Notes: generated by a model not told the origin, from the letters alone. A DNA stretch of 64,000 nucleotides from Aristolochia californica (GCA_029961685.1 JARWKL010000010.1:6187769-6251768), one strand, 5' to 3'; positions 25,501 to 35,047 are shown, numbered from the stretch's first letter. Made by a program: numbers and translations.

Positions 25501-28500
25501 AATTAACCTCTGGGCAGAAAGTTAATTGGGGGAAAACATCACTCATGGGATTCAACGTCGGTCCTGAGCTCCTTGCGGAGATGGCAAATATATTTTGCTA
25601 TACAACAACTAGCCTCCCAACAACTTACCGTGGCCTTCCCCTATTCAATGGCCGCATAACCCAAAGTTTATGGAATCCGGTGGTTGAAAAGATTGAGTCC
25701 AGTTAGCAATTTGGAAGGGGCATTTACTCAGCAAAGCTGGAAGGCTTATCCTTCTTAAGTCTAGCATTGCGGGCATCCCGAATTATGCACTATCCTTTAT
25801 GCCTTGCCCCTCTTCCGTATGTAAAATCATGGATAAGTTAAAAAGAAGGTTTCTCTAGAGGGGATCAAGCGATGTTTTTAAATATCACCTGGTCAGATAG
25901 GATGAAATTTGTCTGCCAAAGAGCTTGGGAGGTCTGGGGATTCAAAAATCAAAGGAAATGAACCAAGCTCTGCTCCTAAAATGGATATGGAAGATCAACA
26001 CAATATCTTCCAATCTTTGGAAGGAAATGGTTCTTGTCAAGCTCGGTTGGAATTCTCCATGGGGGATTTCAGGTGGTAATCGGAGAGGCTTATCCTCAAT
26101 ATAGAGTTCACTTTACTCACTTCTTCCAAAATTTTCCTCCGCCAGTAGATTCTTAGTTGGAAATGGTAGATTCCTCAAATTTTGGGATGATTGGTGGTCG
26201 GGGCAGGAACCGTTACGGATCTCGTTCAGGAATCTATTCCTCCTCTCTACACAAAGAGAGATATCAGTAGCTAATACTTTTGAGGGGGGTGGTTTGAGCC
26301 TACATCTCAGAAGGGGTCTCTCAGACACAGAGGCTTTGGAAGCAAGCCGCTTGATGGATTCTTTAAATTTTGTTAGATTTAGAGCTTCGGAGGAGAACAA
26401 GCTCATTTGGTGGCCTGACAAAAGTGGCACCTTCTCGGTATCATCTGCATACAAATACATTAATGGTTGGGATTCGACTCAAAGGGAGCATGAGATATAC
26501 TTTGTATGGGGTTTCGATGCACCACCAAAGATAAAATTCTTCATATGGAGCACTTGCCAAAGTACGATTCTCACGGCAGACATGCTTAGAAGAAGGGGTC
26601 ACCCATCTATCGACCCCCTCTGCCCGTTTTGCAACACAGAGGTTGAAACTACAAGTCACATCTTGCTACAGTGCTCCTTCATGTGGAATGTGTGGACTTC
26701 CATTCTCTACAAGTTGGGGCTGCAATTCTATATGTTAGCTGATCTAATCTCCTACAGCAACTCGCTCATGGGCTATCCCTTTCCTGGTCTCAGAAAAGTG
26801 ATGATCTCCGCCCGTGCTAGTTTCGTTCTATGGGGGCTTTGGAATGAACGCAACCGAAGGCGTTTCGATGCAAAAAGTGAATCAGCGGTAAGAGTCGCGG
26901 ACCGGGTGTCGGGCCAAATCTCCGCTTAGCTTCTGACCAAGAAGCACTTTTCTCCTTCATGGATACCTCTATTAGTGAAAACTTGAGCAATTTGGCAAAG
27001 ATGCACATTGGGATCAAGGTCCAAGTCATGAAGGAATGGACTCCTCCTGAACCTGGTTACCTAAAGTTGAATTTTGATGGCTCCTCTCGATAATCCTGGG
27101 ATTGCTAGTTTTGGGAGAGTTATTTCAGATCCATCCAACAATCAGTGTTTCTCATATGCCAGCCCATTAGGTATTTTTTATTCAACATCGGCTGAGCTCC
27201 ATGGCCTCCTCAATGGGCTTCGCGTTTTCAGAGACAATTGAGTGGTCCCCTTCACATTGAAGGGGACTCGAAGGTGGTCATTGGTTGGTGTGAGTGTGCA
27301 TCCCCTCCCCTGTGGTGCCATTGGGACATCTTTCGGGAGATTTTAGAAATTGTCTCACTATTCTCTTGTATTTGGTCTCACATCCCGAGATCTACAAATT
27401 CGGCAACAAATGTGTTTGCCAAGCAAGGAACGACCCTACAATCTCTTGTTATTAGAGATTTGCTCCCTCTTCCTTTGTAATTTTTCTCTTGTTAATATAA
27501 ATACATCTTTTTTCAAAAAAAAAAAAAACTAAGAACACACCCCCCTCCCCCTACTTCTTTATATTTCCTTTGCCTTTGGATTCAATAAAATTGCTTCCCC
27601 GCTTCTCTCTATTTGCGTTGCCTTTGGGCTCAATAAAATCGCTTTCATGTATCATCCAAGATATTTTTCCAAACGGAATTTACAAATTATTTTATAGAAG
27701 AAGGAACTAGCTGTTATCCATCAGTTGTTGGCTTGTGTCATTCAGAACTCAAGAAGCCATTATCACTGTTTAGGATTATTTTAATGAATTATCCTCTATG
27801 GTTTCTCTTTTGAACTCAACCTAAAAGGCCCTTCTAGTCTCAATACAGTTCGCTGCTCTCTTGCTCACCTAGTTAGCACTTGCATCTACTTCCAAGTTTT
27901 TTCTTTTTAACAATCTTCTTGATTTTAGTGGACTCAAGCAACAAATGGCACTTCAAGTGCATCTGAATAGAAGAATTTTTCTGTCTCTTCCATAAGACAA
28001 AAGTATGGACCCCATTGAGTTGCTTCACTTCCAAAATCTCAACTAAGGAGAACATTTAAAACTCAAGGTCATGTTTTCTAAAGCCAACATGATATGAGGT
28101 CATTTTAAGATAACAATTTATATACAATAAAGTTGTGTTGGGATTTGCAATCACCTAAATAACCAACCCAGTAATGTTCACATGGAGATTTCTAAGGTGA
28201 GGTCTTGGTTCAAGTCTCATTAAGGGGTAAGAAAGGTGTGTGCGTGTGCAACATTCAAAAAAAAAAAAAAAACTGATGTTCACATGGGAGTTATTAAAGG
28301 TAGGTTTTATATCTGGCACAACCGCATGGTTCCTGATTACAGGTTTCAGTCCCACCATGATCACCAATTTATATCTACGTATTTTCTAAGAGATACCACT
28401 CATTTAGAGAGGAAATAAAACCCATGAAATGCAGGAGAAAAGGGGTTCATACTTGCCTATTCACAATGCAATGGATATCAAGTGATGGTTTTTTTATAAA

Positions 28501-31500
28501 TTACTGCATGCTTTCAAGACTTATGAAAAATCATTGATCTAACGTCGACTTAACGACTTGTTGAAGAAGCCATATCTAAGAGTCTAAAGCAGTCTCATGT
28601 AGCGCATTTCTAGGAAGCTTCAGGAAGTTTGAGGTGAATCTCATGCAAGACAAGAGGATGTTTCCTACTTGGGTTTTGTCTCTTTTTGTTTAATTTAGCA
28701 AGTTATATTTGGGTGTAATTGGATGATTGAGAAAGTTAAGCTACATTGTAATTAGGTAACTTCTTTTTATCAATATAAGGTTGTCTAGAAGAGGAAGAAC
28801 ACACAACAGATGTTCTTTCTCTTTTCCTCTCATTGTGTCCAAACGTGCTCTATCTTCTCTCCTTTCTCTCTCACACACTTTCCTCTTCCTTAGGCATGCC
28901 CACGTAACGAAATTTAATATGGGATCAGAGTGGGTAAGGTTCTGACACGGAGAAGGAAAATAAGATGGAGAAGAAGAAGAAGGGGAAGAAAATGAAGAAA
29001 AAAGAGAAGCTTTCTGTTTTTCTTAAAGTTTTTTTTTCTTTTTGGAGAAGAAGAAGAGGAAGAAAAAAAAAAAAGAAGATGAAGAAAAAAAGTGAAGTTT
29101 TTTGCTTTTCCCTTTAGTTTTTTTCTTTCCTAGCACCTGTTTTTTCCTTGGAGTTTGCATAATCATACACTTTTCATATTGCAAATCATATATTGATTAG
29201 AAAAAATTTTGAGGCTATTTTCTAATGCAAAAAGAATTTTGGCAATTGAAGTTTCTACAAAAAATTGACATTTGAAGTAGCAAAGGTCAAGCGGCTACAA
29301 AAACTTCAATATGCAAAATTATTTATATCATAAAAAACGAGAATTTATAAAGAGAATTATATGTCAAAAGAAAACTTTGTAAGTCTATTTTCTAACCCAA
29401 CAAACGGTTTTTCAATCTGATTTTTACAGAGAAAGATATTGACATCAGAAGAATCAAAGGTCATGCAGGAAGCCTATTGCATGCGAAAAATCCATATTTT
29501 ATGTTCGATTTTTTTCTTCTTTTTTGAGTTGCTATACTTGTTTTTCCCTAGTCTCCTATTTGTTTTCAAACTCTAGTGCAAGTCTCTACTAACATGAGTC
29601 TTTTTTACAAGAGTTTCTTTTTCAAAGTTTCGTAATAATATTTGGAGTTTAAGTTGCTTTTGTTTCAAAAAATATTCTTGTTCTAATACTTGCAGCAAAA
29701 TGCAAGCTACTTGTCTTTGAATACTGCTTGAATCTCAAGTTTCCTTCCTTGCACGTGAGTTTCCCTTTTCAAATGAATTTTCCTTTAAGAAAATCTCTCA
29801 TATTCCAGATGCGCAAGTCTGAACTTTTTTGGAGTCCTTTACATGGATTTATCTACCACACGTTTTTTTTTTCTAATTGAACCACTTTCTAATTGTTGCA
29901 GCACCAAGTTGTTTCCTCCTTAGGACATCTCCCTACACATGTTAGAGTGTTGTTCTCATTAGTTCAATTATGTGTCGTACTCTGCTTTTGGGTTGGTTGT
30001 TGATCTGTTTTGCACATTATCATTTTTTATCTCTTATGTCTACGTTATACTTCTTGTTCAATCTTATGAAAATTCCCTACTTCCTAGTTAAGTTTAGTCA
30101 ATTTTGTGTTTCACATGATCGTCCAATAACTGAACAATTGTGTAAGTTTTTTGCTCCCACTTAATGTTACTTTGGAAAAAAAAAAATCAAATGCCATGAA
30201 AGAAATTTGGCTCTTCTATATTCTTTATCCCTCATTTATGTCAAGATAAGTCATTTTCATTAATCTATTGATTTGATAAGCGCCTCCTTATTTTTATTTT
30301 TTTTGGAGAACCACTTTATTACTAAAATCTTTAGATTCAGAAACTTAGCTTGGAAGTATGAGAGTTGTTGTATTATGTTCCTCGTCATTTCAGAAATTTC
30401 TAAATTTAGATAGTTGGTGTAGAAGTATGAGTGCTGCTATTTTTTACTTGTATCTTCAATTTATCATTATTTTTATCACTTCAATGCAATGCCTATAGAC
30501 CCACTACCTGCAAAGAATAGGAGTGCGTCCAACATCTAACTTTGAGTCAAGTATTTTTACTTTCACCCAAGTACTGATTTTTTTTAGCTAACCTTAAAAA
30601 ATGAGTAGTCACTTTTTTATGCTTTAAAATTGAGTTTTTTTCCTCATTTGAAATTGAGTATGAGTTTTTTTTTTCAGACTTTGACCATTTTTTACTTGCA
30701 TATGAGGATTTGTCATTTGGCTAGGAGTATTTTTTATTCACCCGTATTTGTTTTGTTCTACTTGGGTCGTTGTGTCTTTTACCATGACGAAGTTTTTATG
30801 GGACCAATAATGAAGAATTCCCAAGTTGTGGGAAAAAGTATCCTATCAAGGGAGAGTGTTGAAGATTGAAGAAGGAAGAATTGAAGATTAAAGACCAGAT
30901 AAATTTACCAATATGCTAAAAATTGTTTATTTACAAGTTGAAGTTAAAACTCTAGTTTGAGGGAAAGTGTTGGAGAAGCCATATCAAAGAGTTCTCATGC
31001 ATAACATTCCTCATAAACTTCAAAAAGTATAAGGTGAATCCATACTAGACAAGTCTCACAAGATAAGCAAGCTCAAAGGAAAAAGCTGATATAAAAGAGA
31101 ATGTTTCCTTGTTTTTGTCTCTTTATGTTCAATTTAGCAAGTTATATTTGGGTATAAATGAGTTATTGAAAAAAGTTAAATTAGATTGTAATTAGGTAAC
31201 TTCTTTTTATTAATATATGGCTGTCTAGAGAAGGAAGAACCTACAACATATTCTTTCTCTCCTCCTCTCATTGTATCCAAACATGCTCTTCTCTCACTTT
31301 TCTCTCTTTTTTTTTTTTTTTTTGAAAAAGATGTGTATATATATAGACAATAAAATACAGAAATTACAAAGAGGAAAGCATCTCATTGACAACCAGGGAT
31401 TGTAGGGTAGCTCCGTTTTTAGCCAGTGCATCGGCTGCCGAATTTTCGGATCTCGGAATGTGAGACCAAATACAAGATAACAATGAGAAAATTTCAATAA

Positions 31501-34447
31501 TCTCCCAAAAAATGTTCCAATGACGCCACGGGGGAGGGGAGCACACTCGCACCATCCAATGACCACCTTTGAGTCCCCTTCGATATGGAGGGGACCGGAG
31601 CACTTATCTCGGAAAACGTGGAGCCCATTGAGGAAACCGTGAAGCTCTGCCGACGTAGAGTCTGTGATTCCTAAAGGGCCGGCATATGAGTAAAGTTGGT
31701 TACCTAGGTGGTCCGAGATAACCCCGCCGAATCCTGAGAGTTCGGGGTTACCCAGAGAAGAACCATCAAAGTTCAACTTAAGGTAACCAAGATCAAGAGG
31801 GGTTCATTCCTGCATAGTCCGGGCATTTGTCTTCTAGTGCAACCTAGCCCAATTAAACCAGTTATCACGGATAGGAGTCCCCACAAATGAGGAGAAAGAC
31901 TTCTTCGTCAGGAGCAAAGAGGAAATATGCCCTACCACTCGGTCCGCCACCTCTCTCTCACATTCTCCTCTCCTAAGCCCTTTTAATGAAATTTAAAATG
32001 ACTAAACTAGTGCCGAGAGGAAGAAGGAAATTTGATGGTAAAGAGGCCTGTCTTTTCACTTTAGTTGCATGTTTATCTTCCAATGGTAGATCAACTAATC
32101 AGAATACATTGGAAATCCTAAAGATGGTAAAGAGGATGTTTATCAACTGCAAAAATTAAAAGGGCATAATTTATAACATTACTTGAGTGCAATTATGAAT
32201 GAAATGATCAGCTGTCAACACAGGAAATTATAATTCGCATAGTAACTTAAATGGAGCTGACTCGTAGCCCAAGGCTTCAAAAGTCAGTAAAAATCTGCAA
32301 CATCTAAGTAAAGTAGGTATTGAAGAAACAATATCTTAACAATATCTTTTTGGCCCTTTTCTTGGCATGGTAACTTAATGACCCTTCATTCAGATCTACT
32401 CTTTATTAGCAACTTCCAGTTCCAAGAAAAATGTCCACATCCATCTTTTGGAGATATGAAGACAAAAGTCTATATGAGACCATGTTCCATTCAAACAATG
32501 TCCATTCAACTTTAAATGGAATTAGTCAAAAAGAAGGAAGCACACAACCTTCCAAGCAAATTAAAAGAACAGAATTTTCAGTTTTGAAAAACAATATTAA
32601 CAGAAGAGACTATAAAACAACTAATTAGAAACCACAAAAACTTCAGTCCATTTTCTCCATAAGAGACAGTTTCCGATGCAAAAGGCCTTGTTAAGTGAAT
32701 CAAATGGCAAGTGGTAAGGCCACTAGTAAGCACTAATTATTTTTATCTTGGGCTTTGTTTTTGGATGAGGTAATTAAATTAGAAGTATACCTCGTAAGTA
32801 AAAGACTTGTCTGATGCTGCACGTTGCTGGAGATAGCTACACAGGAACAATCCAAAGTTACTAATAGAATAACAAGTCTATTATTTTTGTTCATTTTTTT
32901 TAATGGTGTAACTAGCCCATTGTTGACCATGCCAAAAATATTTGGGGCAAACCTCAGTTTGTCTCTTCTAAGAAACAGAACTTGTGCAGAAAAATTTAAG
33001 GAAGCAGTATTCACCATACCAATTGTGCAGCAACTTACTTCATAGCCTCTGCAAAAGCTCCAGGGAGCCGGTGTTCTTCATTGAATGCCGGAATTATCAA
33101 AGACATATACTTCTCTGAAGGATCATAGAGAGAAGTACAAGCAACCTGGCATAAATAATTGAAATGTTATCTGCACATTCTTGTACCTTTTCCCAGCAAT
33201 CAAAATTTATCTATCAATATCAGTTCTGATGATGACTTTGGAATTAGTGGCTGAAATCATCTAGGAGAAATAATTCATGTTTCACCAGCATGTATATTTA
33301 TATTTTCTCCAAACGACACATAATATATCATAGCCAGTATCAATGTTAACATGCTTTCACACCAAGAAATCATGAATGATCTACAATCCCAATACCATTT
33401 AAGGTTCTTTACTTAAGAAATGATAGTGGGCAAACAACTGATATGAAGTTTAAGGAATTAATAGGGCTCATGCAAATGGCCTTAAGTTGGTTATATTAAA
33501 GGATTAGATTTGACTAAGTTTTGCACTACTCTGCAAGTCAAACTAAACTATATCTAAATTTCATTTGAAGATACTTTTAACTCAGAAATCAATGCAAAGT
33601 AACCGACAGATCACCCATCTGACATAGTCAGTTAGCAAGAAAGAGATCTTAGGAGAAATTTTGTTAAAAAAAAGGGTAAGCAATAATCTATGTAAGCAAT
33701 GCTCTAGGTCATAATAGGGGAATGTATGATTGCAATTCCAAAGGAAACCAGAAAATAAACCCATCCATCTGCATTTTGTCCTACCTACTAAAAGTTGATT
33801 TATAGCGACACCATGATGCTCCAAGAGATAAAAATATGTAGAAAGATCGCAGGCATCAGTGAGTCATTCTCAGAGGAATGTTTTAAGAGTTTGACCATCA
33901 CAGTAAATTTGTTTAATTTATTTTAGTTATTATTTCTGAGTCTTAACGAACCCCTGTTCTGTCTTCCCATTCATCCAATGCTACCACAACCAAGTTCGAT
34001 ATCACCACAGTTATCTATAGCCCCTCATTTATATGGCCTTGGACCAACAACCAATAGGAATTAACAACAAACCAGTCAAATCTATAAACTGCAACAAAAC
34101 TCACACGTTTCAACGAATTGGGATCTTCGAAGACTGCTCCGGTCCCCGCATTCGTACTGCTGCAAAACACAATATTAGATTTTCCATTAAAATAAAGAAT
34201 ATCATCGAAAACAACAGGTTACCAATGAGGTGATTACGAATGGTAGCGATCGGTTTTCCTGATAAACTCGATGAAGAAAACGGCGATGCCGAAGATCAAA
34301 ACAAAGGCCTGAAAAAGGATGGAAAATGTGTGAGAGACAACAAGAGATGGTAGCGCTTCGCTAAAGTAAGACTTGGGAAAAAAGTAGCACCAGTGCCCAT
34401 AGGACGGGCGGGAGAGGAAAATCGGCGAACGTCCATGGGGAGCCCAT
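3914..34447 (-). CDS. ALG5: ALG5, dolichyl-phosphate beta-glucosyltransferase, 11 exons
   Basis: This enzyme transfers glucose from UDP-glucose to dolichyl phosphate on the cytosolic face of the ER. Dol-P-glucose then donates the three terminal glucoses of the N-glycan precursor. Exons (minus strand, 5' to 3'): 34447-34373, 34308-34238, 34159-34105, 33145-33039, 32836-32791, 7611-7477, 6920-6831, 6706-6593, 6506-6423, 6328-6264, 4100-3914. They total 1029 nt, 342 residues plus TGA, close to the usual plant length (about 335). Phases agree at every junction. Residues ~14-44 form a membrane anchor. The GT2 domain shows LIIPAFNEE (83-91), VDDGSTDGT (from 122), the DAD metal site (177-179), RKWYRN (232) and WSEIPGSKV (306-314). 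No stop or frameshift is seen. Exon 1 is the least certain: its ATG (34447) has A at -3 and G at +4, but the donor is weak. The fifth intron is 25.2 kb. Confidence 0.9.
4101..6263 (-). other. ALG5 intron 10 (2.16 kb)
   Basis: Spans from exon 10 (donor GTATTT) to exon 11 (acceptor ACGCAG). I found no recognisable coding sequence or transposon. Short open frames inside it (such as 5057-5296) have no recognisable domain. Confidence 0.6.
6352..6403. repeat. GTGA/GA/GACAGA compound microsatellite
   Basis: Runs of GAGT, then GA, then ACAGAG fill about half of the 94-bp ALG5 intron between exons 9 and 10 (6329-6422). Confidence 0.85.
9254..9437 (+). pseudogene. copia-2 pol, left fragment (integrase-RT linker)
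   Basis: The plus strand reads DSPIALAICSSTHHPLTKYF and ends in SSLSQ, the spacer between integrase and reverse transcriptase in many copia polyproteins. The reading continues on the far side of copia-1 at 18698, so copia-1 landed inside this older element. No 5' LTR or upstream gag/integrase was found; copia-2 appears 5'-truncated. Confidence 0.6.
9438..9669 (-). repeat. Copia-1 3' LTR, truncated
   Basis: Matches the 5' LTR from its 3' end (TTTTTTCA) up to about 9669, then runs straight into RNase H coding sequence. The 5' part of this LTR, the polypurine tract and the end of RNase H are therefore missing. TATAAATAG (minus strand, about 9550-9558) is a likely TATA box. Confidence 0.75.
9670..12660 (-). 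pseudogene. Copia-1 pol: protease, integrase, RT, RNase H
   Basis: On the minus strand: protease motif SWVLDSGTTKYMSGMS near 12390-12440; the integrase end and linker (KCVFLGYSQTQKWYKCYYP) at 11236-11453; the RT active site LVYVDDIIL near 10275-10300; RLVGKLIYATVTRPDISFAV at 9866-10057; then RNase H (DADYVSSKLDRKSTIGYC, SSVEAEY) near 9700-9860. Several frameshifts and stops separate the blocks, so no working polyprotein can be made. The gag part lies further right, beyond the TRIM and hAT insertions. Confidence 0.82.
12666..13102 (+). mobile_element. TRIM element (437 bp) nested in copia-1
   Basis: Two 82-bp LTRs (12666-12747 and 13021-13102) flank 273 bp. The first starts TGTTA and ends TAACA; the second has lost its TG. 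The target duplication CCCAT is at 12661-12665 and 13103-13107. A primer site TGGTATTAGAG (12750-12760) differs at one base from the initiator tRNA-Met complement. The interior holds a perfect pol III B-box-like GGTTCGATTCC and three 50-bp repeats. There is no protein gene, as expected for a TRIM. Confidence 0.85.
12830..12980. repeat. 50-51 bp tandem repeat, three copies, in the TRIM
   Basis: Units start at 12830, 12881 and 12931, each beginning GGGG(A)CGACC and containing GAGTGTGTTCCCG. The third copy is the most diverged. The repeat is GC-rich compared with its surroundings. Confidence 0.75.
14040..14170 (-). other. SINE-like segment with pol III B box
   Basis: The minus strand contains GTGGGTTCAAATCCCAC (14082-14098), a B-box inside a small tRNA-like T arm. 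A run of A/T follows downstream. No clear A box or target duplication was found. Confidence 0.35.
14950..15060. repeat. ~23-bp tandem repeat
   Basis: About five copies of (G)GTCATGCCCAATTTTAGGTA lie inside the hAT-type element. Confidence 0.75.
16345..16356 (-). promoter_or_regulatory. Copia-1 primer binding site (tRNA-iMet)
   Basis: TGGTATCAGAGC on the minus strand, directly next to the 5' LTR end at 16357. Confidence 0.9.
16522..16551. repeat. 30-bp poly-G tract at the Harbinger terminus
   Basis: An unbroken run of 30 G on the plus strand forms the element's left terminus. The right terminus has only six C. Confidence 0.85.
18244..18452. repeat. 104-bp tandem duplication
   Basis: Two near-identical 104-bp units start at 18244 and 18348 (each CGGCTTCAACCGG) inside the non-autonomous Harbinger element. 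They make open frames on the plus strand look repetitive. Confidence 0.85.
18698..20260 (+). pseudogene. copia-2 pol, right fragment (RT and RNase H)
   Basis: A plus-strand copia pol broken by many stops and frameshifts. Visible blocks in order: YKIEYFDTFSPVAQLASLQ (RT start), DANKAFLFGNLNEEIYMKQP, SDHSIFVLRRETRAVVLIVY leading into YADD, and at the end NPVLHERIKYTGVDYHFIQ plus RRDQIGGFFTKAF. It continues the fragment left of copia-1. Sequence from about 20228 (GGAATAGTATAAATCAAGG) may be the start of its 3' LTR. Confidence 0.75.
20261..21389. other. unassigned; possible copia-2 LTR and LINE 5' leader
   Basis: No coding sequence recognised. A 19-bp poly-C run starts near 21239. AAGAATGCACCC (20692-20703) resembles AAGAACACACCC just after the LINE poly(A), differing by two transitions. 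It could be the LINE's 5' target duplication. Confidence 0.35.
21429..23140 (+). pseudogene. LINE ORF1 (DUF4283-type) with internal repeats
   Basis: 21518-22438 stays open. It includes WVSVRALPIELWSEEVLN and, further on, TKLDVAMAFV, a pattern of the gag-like DUF4283 domain found in plant LINE ORF1. Next come two copies of a ~204-bp repeat coding NFLESFLRSASS (from about 22063 and 22266), and a third decayed copy from about 22455. The rest is Pro/Ser-rich. At least one frameshift near 21540 and one stop at 22436 break it. Confidence 0.7.
23434..27480 (+). pseudogene. LINE ORF2: AP endonuclease, RT, zf-RVT, RNase H
   Basis: Endonuclease motifs: LLSWNV, IVIFQEIK, GGVYGPT, FAGDFNAI and GSDQWPIML (23434-24115). 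RT: RVPGPDGFNGDFFKRFW and LVPKK (24620-25057), LKLDLEKTFNKVNW, GIRQGDPLSP and YADDTIIFG (25044-25470). The zf-RVT block is CPFCNTEVETTSHILLQC (26294-26929). RNase H follows with LKLNFDGSS, HIEGDSKVVIGW and WSHIPRSTN (27060-27480). The reading changes frame several times, for instance after the first ten codons, and has stops near 25057 and 25421. Confidence 0.82.
27530..28185. other. unassigned intronic sequence
   Basis: No gene found. Two diverged ~45-bp copies of TTTGCCTTTGG...CAATAAAAT..GCTT lie at about 27565-27645. Confidence 0.4.
28186..28273 (+). mobile_element. SINE-like sequence
   Basis: Contains a B-box-like GGTTCAAGTCT and ends in poly(A) (28257-28272). ATGTTCACATGG occurs just before (28174-28185) and just after (28276-28287). 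This could be a 12-bp target duplication, or the shared start of a second diverged copy, because similar text continues to about 28360. At ~90 bp it would be 5'-truncated. Confidence 0.45.
28559..31998 (+). mobile_element. LTR-A: non-coding LTR retrotransposon
   Basis: LTRs are at 28559-28919 and 30968-31998, the latter interrupted by a LINE. Both begin TGTTG(A/G)AGAAGCCATATC. The flanks CGACT (28554-28558) and TGACT (31999-32003) match at 4 of 5. A primer site TGGGATCAGAG (28920-28930) differs at one base from the iMet complement. A polypurine stretch GAGGGAAAG precedes the 3' LTR. The ~2.05 kb interior has no gag or pol. It contains GA-rich sequence (28960-29100) and motifs shared with the element at 41229-43966. 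Confidence 0.78.
31307..31955 (-). mobile_element. 5'-truncated LINE copy in the LTR-A 3' LTR
   Basis: Minus-strand 3' end of the same LINE family as 21390-27529. It starts at the equivalent of VADRV, then MNFDGSSLGNPE, GGVISDHLGNQ, HIEGDSKVVIGWCECA (RNase H), and ends with a 17-bp poly(T) on the plus strand (31307-31323). Flanks on both sides are TCTCTCAC-rich, in keeping with a target duplication inside the LTR. The RNase H frame is open longer than in the full-length copy but shifts near 31600. Confidence 0.85.
32004..32790. other. residual ALG5 intron sequence
   Basis: No element or gene recognised between LTR-A and exon 5. Confidence 0.45.
32791..34447 (-). CDS. ALG5: ALG5 exons 1-5 (N-terminal block)
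   Basis: Exon 2 follows a clear acceptor (TTTTTCAG) and encodes the anchor AFVLIFGIAVFFIEFIRK. Exon 3 encodes AVFEDPNSLKR, a plant ALG5 signature, with donor GTGAGT. Exon 4 encodes EKYMSLIIPAFNEEHRLPG, with donor GTAAGT. Exon 5 encodes YLQQRAASDKSFTYE and ends with donor GTATAC, which opens the giant intron. A donor six codons earlier in exon 1 (CTG|GTGCTA) is also in phase, so the residues around 19-25 are open. The exon 2 frame has no ATG before an upstream stop, so a separate first exon is required. Confidence 0.88.
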
Positions 34448-34517
34448 CCTCGAACCAGCTGTGAAACTCCGACGTCCAGGAGTCTTATTTATTTTCAATT
34501 CATGTGTCCTCAATAAG

Positions 34518-34523
34518 TTTATA
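34518..34523 (-). promoter_or_regulatory. candidate ALG5 TATA box
   Basis: TATAAA on the minus strand (within CATATAAAC), about 70 bp before the ALG5 ATG. It is one of few promoter-like motifs in the roughly 175 bp left between the gene and the Harbinger element. Confidence 0.35.
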
Positions 34524-34546
34524 TGAAAACTCAATTGTTGCAACCA

Positions 34547-34619
34547 GCCCGTCTAGCTCGGTCTGAAGGGCAGAAGTCTCTTGACCTTGCGTTCGCGGGT
34601 TCGAAATCCGAAGTGGGCT
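34547..34619 (+). tRNA. tRNA-Lys(CTT)-like, degenerate, probably a pseudogene
   Basis: The 73 bases line up with plant tRNA-Lys arm by arm with no length change: GCCCGTC acceptor, GCTC/GGGC D stem, loop CTCTTGA with anticodon CTT (34580-34582), five-base variable loop, TTCGAAA T loop. Mismatches are one in the acceptor stem, two in the anticodon stem and one in the T stem. That argues for decay. It is divergent from ALG5. The Harbinger duplication TTA begins at 34620, immediately after it, so a pol III terminator is lost or displaced. Confidence 0.55.
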
Positions 34620-35047
34620 TTAGGAGGGTGTTAGTGTGCGCACGGGTAATCCAAAGTGTAAGTGATTACAGTGTCACTAAGTCAAGTGGGTGAATCAAGA
34701 TTCCCACGGAAATCCTGGTTCATCCACTTTACCTTGCGGCTCAGCTCCCACTTGCCCTCTCACTCTCTACATTCCCCTCTCTTGCCTCTAGTTTTCTATT
34801 TCCCCCTCTCTCGATTATTGCTATCTGTTTCTCCCTAAATCCTACTGATACTCCTCATTGGACTTTGATTTCCTTTGATTTCTACTATTCGGCTTCAATT
34901 CCCCCATTTGACTTCCGTTTTCCCAAAATTTTAGAATGTAACCCTAAATCCTAATCTTTTTTAGGTTTAATTTACTGTTGTATATTATTTTATTTTATTT
35001 CTGTGTGATTTATTCGTATTGATTGTTTAATTGCTATATAATTTTTG

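Larger units (their letters stand above)
21390..27529 (+). mobile_element. L1-type LINE with ORF1, endonuclease, RT, zf-RVT and RNase H
   Basis: A plus-strand non-LTR element ending in a 13-bp poly(A) (27517-27529). It has the full domain set of a plant L1 with an RNase H tail. The true 5' end may lie near 20704. Stops and frameshifts occur throughout both reading frames, so it is inactive. It sits in the ALG5 giant intron, antisense to the gene. Confidence 0.85.
7612..32790 (-). other. ALG5 intron 5, 25.2 kb, packed with transposons
   Basis: Bounded by donor GTATAC after exon 5 and acceptor AACAG before exon 6. Both flanking codons are complete (phase 0: TYE then VLI). It holds copia-2, copia-1 with three nested elements, an L1 LINE, SINE-like sequence, a non-coding LTR element and a truncated second LINE. 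The segment 7612-9250 has no element I can name, though short sequences around 7940-8000 and 8730-8890 look like diverged repeats. Confidence 0.85.

Noticed and set aside
34361..34543. A single 60-codon minus-strand frame as the ALG5 start
   Set aside because: Its last part (after the proposed donor) ends at a stop and does not connect to exon 2; only the portion from the ATG at 34447 fits.
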